NCBI GenBank assembly: GCA_002309615.1 | Contig: DBXT01000048.1 | Location: 1-18,324, forward strand | Direction of reading: 5' to 3' | Length of the DNA: 18,324 nt | From: Bacteroidales bacterium UBA1205 | GTDB lineage: Bacteria; Bacteroidota; Bacteroidia; Bacteroidales; WCHB1-69 | Part shown: positions 1-5,433 of the stretch, piece by piece | How positions within the stretch are numbered: the stretch's first letter is position 1 | Layout of the letters: every line of letters begins with the position of its first letter | The notes under the pieces: generated by a model | Told to the model about the DNA's origin: nothing | Seen by the model: only the letters and a program-made list of their open reading frames with translations | The model's database searches: none | Made by a program: the position numbers and the translations under genes

Positions 1-81
1 CTATATATGCCTACAAAAGAACAACTGATAGAAGAAATTAACGAAGTACGACGTCTTGCTCAAAACAAGGAGAAAGATTAA
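1..81 (+). CDS. Possible 3' end of a small hypothetical gene, cut by window edge
   Basis: A plus-strand frame is open from the first base and reaches a TAA at 79-81. An ATG at 7 would give a 24-residue charged, helix-prone peptide (MPTKEQLIEEINEVRRLAQN...). It may be the C-terminus of a larger gene starting to the left, or a short independent ORF. The same frame continues after the TAA for 28 more codons (82-168) before a second TAA, and that extension also looks like ordinary protein (…MRKRLKALWKDKYGY). I do not recognise a family. Whether this is coding is uncertain because only a fragment is visible. Confidence 0.3.
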   Translation, partial: LYMPTKEQLIEEINEVRRLAQNKEKD

Positions 82-168
82 TATTTTGTAATAAAAAAAG
101 ACCTCTTAAGCGAAAACGATATGCGTAAACGCCTAAAAGCCTTGTGGAAAGATAAATACGGGTATTAA
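82..168 (+). pseudogene. In-frame continuation beyond the stop at 79-81, possible remnant
   Basis: This is the same frame as the preceding fragment, resuming directly after its TAA and running 28 codons to a second TAA at 166-168. An ATG at 121 would give a 15-residue Lys/Arg-rich peptide. The two pieces could be one C-terminus broken by a nonsense mutation, or unrelated short frames. No start signal or family is recognisable. It converges on the trhA-like gene, whose stop lies 14 bases further on. Confidence 0.15.
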
Positions 169-182
169 AACCGCAAAATGCT

Positions 183-845
183 TCAAACAGCAGCAATATC
201 TGCTAGTATCAGCCAAGTGGCAATAGTGTGACAGAACGCGCCGAGCGTTGTAAACACATGCCATACGGCATGCCAATAGGCATGCTGCTCGTCTCCGTTG
301 AAGAAATAAGTTCCCAAGGTGTAACACACGCCTTCTGCCAATATCCACCAAAATGCAGCATGCGGCATATTCAACCACATAGGCCGTAAGATAAGCAAAG
401 CCACCCATCCCATAGCCAAATAAAGCAAGAGCGACAAACGAGGATGTTTGCCCGTAGCTGTAATCTTAGCAGCCACACCGACCAAGACACAGGTCCACAA
501 AAACACAAACAATATCCACCCCGCCTTGCCGCCTACCACACTCATGCAAATAAGCGAATACGAACCCGCTATCATCACATATATGGATATATGGTCTAAA
601 ATACGAAGCCTTGCTTTGCACACAGGATTCGTTACCGCATGATAAAAGGTTGAAGATGCAAACATCATGGTCATGCCGACAAAAAACAAAACCGTACCGA
701 TGACGGCAAGCACTCCGCAGACTAATGACAAAGGCAACAAATACCACGCCGCAAAAAAGGTGCCGACAAGAGACAACAAATGCGTTAACGTATTTATTTT
801 CTCCTCTGCGGACAAACGTTGCATATATGCTTGAAAACGATTCAT
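183..845 (-). CDS. trhA: Hemolysin III / TrhA family membrane protein
   Basis: A 220-residue integral membrane protein of the hemolysin III (HlyIII, YqfA/TrhA) family, the bacterial branch of the PAQR superfamily. It is mostly hydrophobic, consistent with seven membrane helices. The family hallmarks are visible: SSTFYHAV in the second to third helix region, LDHISIYVMIAGSYS in the middle, and a C-terminal histidine cluster (about H192, H196, H206) inside HAVWHVFTTLGAFCH. These are the metal-ligand positions of PAQR folds. In E. coli the homologue is linked to membrane-energy and fatty-acid homeostasis; true haemolytic activity is doubtful for most members. The start ATG lies 36 bases downstream of the stop of the exported-protein gene 882-1658 on the same strand, with no promoter between, so the two are probably co-transcribed. 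The length is normal for the family. Confidence 0.9.
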   Translation of the reverse strand: MNRFQAYMQRLSAEEKINTLTHLLSLVGTFFAAWYLLPLSLVCGVLAVIGTVLFFVGMTMMFASSTFYHAVTNPVCKARLRILDHISIYVMIAGSYSLICMSVVGGKAGWILFVFLWTCVLVGVAAKITATGKHPRLSLLLYLAMGWVALLILRPMWLNMPHAAFWWILAEGVCYTLGTYFFNGDEQHAYWHAVWHVFTTLGAFCHTIATWLILADIAAV

Positions 846-881
846 GGTTTTAACATCTAAAAGCCTGAAAAAAAACGAATA

Positions 882-1658
882 TCAGAAACGCAGTGCCAAA
901 CCGAACCCGTTTTTACCGGATTGAAGATTCAAAGACAAATTGCTTGAACTTTGTTCGTTATAAAACCTATACGAAGACTGTTTCTTTTTCGCTCCCGCTA
1001 CCCATAATGGAATAGAAGCGGCAATAAAACAATCTGCTGCCAAAGCACACCCTATACCTGAAAATAGTAAAATTTCCATTTCATCAAATAGCATAAAAAC
1101 AGATCCTACATATAATAATGAAAATGAAGCTACGGTAAATCCTGCAGCCAATCCGCAAAAAGTTTTGCCGAGTTTTACTTTCTTAATACCATCCATATGA
1201 TAATCATACGCTATAGGACATTTGTTTTTTACAAATTCAAGATACTCTTTCTCTGACATTTGTACCCCATCAATATAATAAGTATTATCTTTATATCTTG
1301 TAATTTTCTTTCCCAAAAAATTTTCATTTTGATCAACGCAATTCCTTGGAGTGACGCCTTTTTCTAATTCTTCTGCAGACACTTCCGTTTCTGAAACGAA
1401 CTCCTTTTGCTCTTCAAACACCTGCACTTCTCCATTGGCATAAATGATAGAATTGAGTTCTTCCACTCCCAGAATAAAGGTCGGTCCTTCCAAATTGCTC
1501 TGCTTTTTGTATTTGATTTCACTATTGGAAACCTCTAATATTTTGGCTTCTATCTTTTGGGCATCTTTGGTGATAATAATGTCTTGGGCATGAAGCGTGC
1601 CGAAAAACACCATCATTAATAAGCCCGATAATACTTTCATAAATGTAGTTGTTTGCAT
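882..1658 (-). CDS. Exported protein, shared N-terminal domain plus two membrane helices
   Basis: A 258-residue protein with a signal peptide (residues 1 to about 24, cleavage near HAQD). The N-terminal domain (about 25-81: DIIITKDAQKIEAKILEVS, then IKYKKQSN, then a segment ending NGEVQVF) is a small beta-rich module that I associate with many Bacteroidota envelope proteins of unknown function. A hydrophilic middle contains YKDNTYYIDG, and two hydrophobic segments lie at about 165-190 and 195-222. The last residues end in Phe (GFGLALRF). The first 81 residues are almost identical to those of the neighbouring 1758-2594 product (differences at residues 37 and 45), while the rest is unrelated. 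An alternative start is Met7. The gene has its own TAtcTTTG promoter at 1686-1693 and leads into trhA. Function is unknown; an envelope location is inferred from the signal peptide and helices. Confidence 0.75.
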   Translation of the reverse strand: MQTTTFMKVLSGLLMMVFFGTLHAQDIIITKDAQKIEAKILEVSNSEIKYKKQSNLEGPTFILGVEELNSIIYANGEVQVFEEQKEFVSETEVSAEELEKGVTPRNCVDQNENFLGKKITRYKDNTYYIDGVQMSEKEYLEFVKNKCPIAYDYHMDGIKKVKLGKTFCGLAAGFTVASFSLLYVGSVFMLFDEMEILLFSGIGCALAADCFIAASIPLWVAGAKKKQSSYRFYNEQSSSNLSLNLQSGKNGFGLALRF

Positions 1659-1685
1659 ATTTTTATGTTTTAGTTTTCAATGGTG

Positions 1686-1717
1686 CAAAGATATAAAAAA
1701 AAATTGAACTGCAAAAA
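1686..1717 (-). promoter_or_regulatory. Bacteroidota-type promoter for gene 882-1658
   Basis: On the minus strand TATCTTTG (plus-strand 1686-1693) fits the TAnnTTTG -7 element of the Bacteroidota primary sigma factor. A TTTTTG that could serve as the -33 element (1712-1717) lies 18 bases upstream across an A/T run. Transcription would begin near 1679, about 20 bases before the ATG. The same arrangement is duplicated at 2623-2654. Confidence 0.75.
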
Positions 1718-1732
1718 GCATGTTCAATTTTT
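1695..1732 (-). terminator. Hairpin plus T-run after gene 1758-2594, overlapping the next promoter
   Basis: A perfect 11-bp inverted repeat (plus-strand 1699-1709 and 1722-1732, arms AAAAATTGAAC / GTTCAATTTTT) with a 12-base spacer. Read on the minus strand it lies 26 bases after the stop of gene 1758-2594 and is followed by nine Ts, as in an intrinsic terminator, although the stem is AT-rich. The same bases span the -33 region of the next promoter, so it could equally be an operator. Confidence 0.5.
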
Positions 1733-1757
1733 AAATTGTCTGAAAACAATCTTTTAT

Positions 1758-2594
1758 CTACTGTCTCATATTTACAAAAATAGATGTAATATCTTTAGCA
1801 AAATTTTTAAATTCTTTCTGAAGACAATCTTCATATGTTTTCCAATTAGAAGACAATCTCCTATGCCAAAAGTCAAACAAAGCACTATTATTAGAATCTA
1901 AGACAATACCAGATATTGCTACTTTCTGATTTCCCGCACCAAATCCAACCCATATACGCAAATTTCTATTTCCCATATCTAATTCATCTACATTCAATTT
2001 TAACAATAATGATTGTGATTCCATTCTAAAGGTATTGATATTTGAAACTACCTCAACCCTAAGATGTGGATAAGTTTTTCTTATTGTTTGTGATATAAAA
2101 TATGGGAATTCTTTTATACTATTTTCTACTGCAGAATATTGCTCATCACTCATAATAGATATTCCTTCTCTCGAAATATCCAATGGATTTATATAAACAT
2201 ACAATGTATTATATTGAAGAATATCTACACCTGTATTGATATGAATATAATCTAACAAACCATTCCAATTTCTATATACTCTACCTATTTCTTCTTTGGT
2301 TGAAAACTCTAAATTTTCTTCATTTTGTTGTGTAAAATTTTGCTTATTTGTAAACACCTGCACTTCTCCATTGGCATAAATGATAGAATTGAGTTCTTCC
2401 ACTCCTAAAATAAAAGTCGGTCCTTCCAAATTGCTCTGTTTCTTGTATTTGATTTCACTGCCGGAGACTTCCAATATTTTGGCGTCTATCTTTTGGGCAT
2501 CTTTGGTGATAATGATGTCTTGGGCATGGAGCGTGCCGAAAAACACCATCATTAATAAGCCCGATAATACTTTCATAAATGTAGTTGTTTGCAT
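1758..2594 (-). CDS. Exported protein, shared N-terminal domain with DUF4410-like C-terminus
   Basis: A 278-residue protein with a signal peptide to about residue 24. Its N-terminal domain (25-81) is almost identical to that of the 882-1658 product. After a short linker the C-terminal ~180 residues are soluble mixed alpha/beta. The segment LRIWVGFGAGNQKVAISGIV, near residue 220, resembles the GxGAGxxKV motif I associate with DUF4410-type lipoproteins; that link is from memory and tentative. No membrane helix follows the signal peptide. The gene has its own TAtcTTTG promoter (2623-2630) and is followed by a hairpin/T-run. The near-identity of the first 81 codons next to complete divergence afterwards points to domain shuffling or gene conversion. 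Function is unknown; a periplasmic or envelope location is inferred. Confidence 0.75.
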   Translation of the reverse strand: MQTTTFMKVLSGLLMMVFFGTLHAQDIIITKDAQKIDAKILEVSGSEIKYKKQSNLEGPTFILGVEELNSIIYANGEVQVFTNKQNFTQQNEENLEFSTKEEIGRVYRNWNGLLDYIHINTGVDILQYNTLYVYINPLDISREGISIMSDEQYSAVENSIKEFPYFISQTIRKTYPHLRVEVVSNINTFRMESQSLLLKLNVDELDMGNRNLRIWVGFGAGNQKVAISGIVLDSNNSALFDFWHRRLSSNWKTYEDCLQKEFKNFAKDITSIFVNMRQ

Positions 2595-2622
2595 ATTTTT
2601 TTACTTTTTATTTTCAATGGTG

Positions 2623-2654
2623 CAAAGATATAAAAAAAAATTGAACTGCAAAAT
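2623..2654 (-). promoter_or_regulatory. Bacteroidota-type promoter for gene 1758-2594
   Basis: Minus-strand TATCTTTG (plus 2623-2630) matches TAnnTTTG, and TTTTG (2649-2653) lies 18 bases upstream as a possible -33 element. It is identical in layout to the promoter at 1686-1717, with the start expected about 20 bases before the ATG. Confidence 0.75.
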
Positions 2655-2670
2655 GTATGTTCAATTTTTT
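2632..2670 (-). terminator. Hairpin plus T-run after gene 2689-3471, overlapping the next promoter
   Basis: A perfect 12-bp inverted repeat (plus 2635-2646 and 2659-2670, TTGAAC/GTTCAA core) with a 12-base spacer, followed on the minus strand by T9. It begins 19 bases after the stop of gene 2689-3471. The two copies of this dyad differ in spacer sequence and arm length but both keep perfect pairing, which supports a functional stem. Confidence 0.5.
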
Positions 2671-2688
2671 AATTGGCTTAAAGAAAGA

Positions 2689-3471
2689 TTAGAATGTTTC
2701 TTGTACACTGATATACCAATCGTCATGCCTTTCTCTAAAACTATATTCATATTTTTTATTATCAGAAGATACAATGGACAAGTACTTGTACTTGGTATAT
2801 TTGTCATTGGGTTCATTCTTTGCTGGTTCATCTTTATGTGCAGCAATACTGGAAAGCCTTACCCACTGTAATTTTTTCTGGTTCCAACCATAAATACTTA
2901 CACTAACAATCGTGTTGGATGTTTTATTTTCAAGACAAATATTCTCTTTTGCACCATGAGGAAGCAAATCTTTTGTAAACACAAATGCGTTGGAAGCTTC
3001 ATGGAAAGGAAGTGGTTCTGCATACATATCCACTCCCTGATTGAATAAAGATACATCCAATTTTCCCCCTTTTTTCTCAATTTTATATTGTAAATCATTT
3101 TTGTTGACCGATTTGGGAACAACAGCAAAATAGCGATATTGTTCTAAATTGGGATATTGTTGTCCAAATTTGACATCTGTATCAAAACCGGAAACTCTTT
3201 GTACTCCCAAACTTTCCCAAGAGGATGTAAGTGGAGAATGTACAAACACCTCAAATTCTATCGATCTGAATTTGCTGTAATTGGTAATACGCACTATGGA
3301 GGCTGACCTTCCATCAACATTGTTTTTGTCTATCAATACTGCCTGCGGATTATCAAAAGCCGGCATATCGTAATTGGTTTCTATAACAACTACTTCTTTT
3401 TGCTGTGCATAAAAATTACAACAAATAAATAGCAAGCAAATAAACAAGATTTCTTTTTTCATTTTACACAT
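2689..3471 (-). CDS. Hypothetical exported protein
   Basis: A 260-residue protein with a signal peptide (cleavage near NFYAQ, about residue 22). The start may be Met1 or Met4 (MKKEILFICLL), and the latter gives a more typical leader. The mature part looks beta-rich: EVVVIETNYDMPAFDNPQAV, then ASIVRITNYSKFRSIEFEVF, and a second half with NTIVSVSIYGWNQKKLQWVR and YEYSFRERHDDWYISVQETF. The two halves could be two beta-sandwich domains, but I recognise no named family. It is the last gene of a three-gene run (5142 to 2689) with gaps of 12 and 27 bases and no internal TAnnTTTG promoter. It is probably periplasmic or surface-exposed; the function is unknown. Confidence 0.65.
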   Translation of the reverse strand: MCKMKKEILFICLLFICCNFYAQQKEVVVIETNYDMPAFDNPQAVLIDKNNVDGRSASIVRITNYSKFRSIEFEVFVHSPLTSSWESLGVQRVSGFDTDVKFGQQYPNLEQYRYFAVVPKSVNKNDLQYKIEKKGGKLDVSLFNQGVDMYAEPLPFHEASNAFVFTKDLLPHGAKENICLENKTSNTIVSVSIYGWNQKKLQWVRLSSIAAHKDEPAKNEPNDKYTKYKYLSIVSSDNKKYEYSFRERHDDWYISVQETF

Positions 3472-3498
3472 TTTTTATTTTTAATAATAATTCTTATT

Positions 3499-4662
3499 TT
3501 ATTCTATCGGGACACGAACTTGAGACGTTTTTACTTCCATTCGTTCTTTATGACGAGTAACATAACGAGGAGACACCTTCAGTCTATCGTATTCAACATA
3601 TTGATAATCTTTAATCTCGACAACTGCTACAGCCTTTACAATTACATCTATTCTATCATGAATATTCTCATTCTTCATACATAAATAATATACGCCTTGG
3701 CACATATTGGGCTCTGTAAATCGCCCGGTTCCGCCTTTTCCAAATCCATTTGTATAATAGATATAGTTCGGATTTCCTTTCATGAATAATTCTTTATTAT
3801 ACAAATCCGTAATTGCATATCTTACAGGATCTAGTTTATCTCCTGAAGGAATTATCAAATTTGCCACAGCTCCTATCGCAAACGCTGCAATTGGATCAGA
3901 AATACCTGCTACTGTGGTTACCATATTCTTTATGGTTTCTTTATTATTTAGAAAAGTCAATTCTGCAGACGACACTCCAACGCCAAACCAAAAACCCCAT
4001 GCCACAACTTTTTTTGTTTGATTAGAGGTGTAAATATTTGCTGGTAATCTGATTTCTACAAATTCGCGAGGATTATCATGCACTAAAATACCACTAGATT
4101 TTATAGTTACTGGCTTTCCACCTGGCAACAAATCTTCTTCTTGTAAATAAGATCCAATCTCTTCCTTAACAAATTCTTTCGTCCATAATGAATCATATCC
4201 GACTAGAGAATCTTGTGTATATGGAATATAGGCTGTATCGTACTTAGTATCCCATTCCCAACCAGTATTAAAAGACTGTTTTTCTGCAGATTCCGGAATA
4301 CGTTGAATTTTGATTTTACAAACTCGCCCTGTAATAGCTCCATTTTTTAAGCGAAATTGGAAAACCGATTTTTGGTTTACATAAACTAGTTTATTTTGAA
4401 TTTTAGTTTGCTGAAAATCCATGTATCTTGAAAAAGATGGCAATTCAACAATTTCAATTTCCTTTAACTCTTTGCCATTTATTTCTTCAAAATCAAAAAC
4501 AATATTATCTCCTGCTTGAAAACTATAATAAAGATTTTCTTCAGATAACGCCCCCAACTTTAAAACTGATTCATAAATAGTTATTGGCGTTTGTCCGAAA
4601 CTATTTATGAGTAGAATTATCAAAACTAAAGCAATGAATTTTCTCAATATTTTTATTTTCAT
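3499..4662 (-). CDS. Hypothetical exported protein (387 aa)
   Basis: The signal peptide comprises residues 1-24 (MKIKILRKFIALVLIILLIN, then SFGQ, followed by TPIT). The first ~120 mature residues look like a beta-sandwich (YYSFQAGDNIVFDFEEING, KLVYVNQKSVFQFRLKNGAI). A middle stretch is rich in Tyr/Asp/Thr. A Gly/Ala-rich, moderately hydrophobic region (about 220-275, WGFWFGVGVSSAELTF then ISDPIAAFAIGAVANLII) could be membrane-associated or a buried helix pair. The C-terminus is basic and beta-rich. It sits 12 bases downstream of the lipoprotein gene and 27 bases upstream of the next exported-protein gene, so the three likely form an operon. I do not recognise a named family, and nothing in the sequence indicates an enzyme active site. 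Confidence 0.65.
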   Translation of the reverse strand: MKIKILRKFIALVLIILLINSFGQTPITIYESVLKLGALSEENLYYSFQAGDNIVFDFEEINGKELKEIEIVELPSFSRYMDFQQTKIQNKLVYVNQKSVFQFRLKNGAITGRVCKIKIQRIPESAEKQSFNTGWEWDTKYDTAYIPYTQDSLVGYDSLWTKEFVKEEIGSYLQEEDLLPGGKPVTIKSSGILVHDNPREFVEIRLPANIYTSNQTKKVVAWGFWFGVGVSSAELTFLNNKETIKNMVTTVAGISDPIAAFAIGAVANLIIPSGDKLDPVRYAITDLYNKELFMKGNPNYIYYTNGFGKGGTGRFTEPNMCQGVYYLCMKNENIHDRIDVIVKAVAVVEIKDYQYVEYDRLKVSPRYVTRHKERMEVKTSQVRVPIE

Positions 4663-4674
4663 TATTGCATTGCT

Positions 4675-5142
4675 TTAATATAATTTTGTAGCAACATGGA
4701 AGATTTCTCCAACTAACGGATAAGCACTTCCATTATAGTAATAAGTTCCTGTCACAGTTGCATTAAATTCTAATGTTTTATTTTTCAAAGTTCCACTTTG
4801 AAAGGTTACATTCATTACTGCCGTACCTCCATTTTCATAATTTATTTTTCCTGGAACTGGATTCAGTATTATGGTTTTTCCTTTAACTACTCCTGTAGTT
4901 TCAAGCCAACCACTTACATCTACCATATTTTCACCATCTTTTGATTTTGAAATTTCAAGACGTCCAGAAAAATTTTGTTGATCTTGATAATCTTCTCCAT
5001 TAATTGTTACTATAATTTTAGTATATGCTGTTAATGAATATGTTCCAACAAATTTGTTGACAGCAATAGTACTTCTCTCACAACTTGCAAGCAATAAGCA
5101 ACAACTTAAAACAATTGTAATTCCTTTAATTAACTTTCTCAT
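4675..5142 (-). CDS. Small lipoprotein, probable beta-barrel fold
   Basis: A 155-residue protein with an excellent lipoprotein signal: hydrophobic core and lipobox L18-A19-S20-C21. The mature part starts C-E-R-S. It contains alternating hydrophobic strands with GTYSLTAYTK, GRLEISKSKDGENMVDVSGW, GTAVMNVTFQSGTLKNKTLE and GTYYYNGSAYPLVGEIFHV, suggesting a small lipocalin-like or meander beta-barrel of the kind common in Bacteroidota lipocalin-like lipoproteins. It is the first gene of the run 5142-2689. A weak promoter-like TATGTTTC lies at 5190-5197, directly after an intrinsic terminator. The nearest better structure upstream is the hairpin RNA at 5196-5361. Function is unknown; membrane anchoring is well supported. 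Confidence 0.75.
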   Translation of the reverse strand: MRKLIKGITIVLSCCLLLASCERSTIAVNKFVGTYSLTAYTKIIVTINGEDYQDQQNFSGRLEISKSKDGENMVDVSGWLETTGVVKGKTIILNPVPGKINYENGGTAVMNVTFQSGTLKNKTLEFNATVTGTYYYNGSAYPLVGEIFHVATKLY

Positions 5143-5189
5143 AAATATACTATTTAAATAATTTAATTATTATCTCTCTCATTCATTTT

Positions 5190-5197
5190 GAAACATA
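5190..5197 (-). promoter_or_regulatory. Weak -7-like element before the lipoprotein operon
   Basis: Minus-strand TATGTTTC matches TAnnTTTG in seven of eight positions and sits about 48 bases upstream of the lipoprotein ATG. No convincing -33 TTTG is present; the expected position falls inside the terminator stem. If it is not a promoter, expression of 5142-2689 would depend on read-through of the terminator at 5196-5232. Confidence 0.3.
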
Positions 5198-5232
5198 AAA
5201 AAACCGCGAACTTTTTGTTAAGAATCGCGGTT
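5196..5232 (-). terminator. Intrinsic terminator on the minus strand
   Basis: A perfect 8-bp GC-rich stem AACCGCGA / TCGCGGTT (plus 5202-5209 and 5225-5232) with a 15-base loop. It is followed on the minus strand by a run of Ts (plus 5197-5203). On the plus strand the stem is followed by CCGG with no T-run, so the terminator is directional. It would end transcripts coming from the mmd operon or from the hairpin RNA. Confidence 0.85.
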
Positions 5233-5361
5233 CCGGAAAAACCCTTTTAGACAAAACAAGAAAGCTCACGGCATACCATGAGCGTCCTGCTTTCTTTGGT
5301 CTAAAAGTGAATTGAAATTTTCCGGATTCCGATTCTTCTTAAGAAAAGCAACAACGCTTTT
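5196..5361 (-). ncRNA. Long nested-hairpin structured RNA ending in an intrinsic terminator
   Basis: Read on the minus strand, successive arms pair in nested order: 5330-5337 with 5220-5227 (8 bp), 5318-5326 with 5232-5240 (9 bp), 5299-5307 with 5244-5252 (9 bp), 5290-5295 with 5259-5264 (6 bp), and a tip 5276-5282 with 5265-5271 (7 bp). The tip pairs fully only on the minus strand, where one pair is a G-U wobble (on the plus strand it is a C/A mismatch), which supports minus-strand transcription. A small AAAAGC/GCTTTT hairpin (5344-5361) precedes it. Internal loops separate the stems, the largest being 10 against 3 bases. Candidates are a 6S-like RNA, an sRNA from the mmd operon 3'UTR, or an attenuator for the lipoprotein operon. 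No TAnnTTTG promoter was found just upstream. The family is not identified. Confidence 0.5.
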
Positions 5362-5433
5362 ATATTACTTTATTCTCTTCTATTTCATCTATTTAGTTTA
5401 GTTAATTTTTAATTAAATACATTTATCTCCTTT

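Larger units (their letters stand above)
1416..1738 (-). repeat. Direct repeat copy 1: promoter + signal peptide + N-terminal domain
   Basis: A 323-bp segment repeated in the same orientation at 2352-2675. Read on the minus strand it contains a dyad with T-run, a TAtcTTTG promoter, the leader, the signal peptide and codons 1-81 of the gene. By eye the coding part differs at about 14 of 243 bases, nearly all synonymous, and the last 75 or so bases (signal peptide) are identical. Similarity stops abruptly on both sides. The two copies are 936 bp apart, a multiple of three. Confidence 0.9.
2352..2675 (-). repeat. Direct repeat copy 2: promoter + signal peptide + N-terminal domain
   Basis: The second copy of the 1416-1738 repeat, containing the same dyad, promoter, leader, signal peptide and N-terminal domain for gene 1758-2594. 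Leader bases between the -7 element and ATG differ slightly (ATTTTTTTAC against ATTTTTATGT), while the -7 context TATCTTTGCACC is the same. Homology ends at the codon for residue 81 on one side and just beyond the dyad on the other. Confidence 0.9.

Noticed and set aside
2380..2871. A 163-codon plus-strand open frame across the repeat and promoter
   Set aside because: It runs antisense through two exported-protein genes, the promoter and the dyad, and would include the repeated cassette in antisense; no supporting signal.
5196..5361. SRP (4.5S) RNA, tmRNA or a retron RNA
   Set aside because: The conserved SRP apical motif (GGTC...GGAAGGAAGCAGCC) and tmRNA tRNA-like ends are absent, and no reverse transcriptase gene is adjacent.
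5400..5417. AT-only palindrome TTAATT/AATTAA after mmdA as a terminator
   Set aside because: The stem has no G-C pairs and no T-run; the GC-rich hairpin at 5196-5232 is the convincing terminator.
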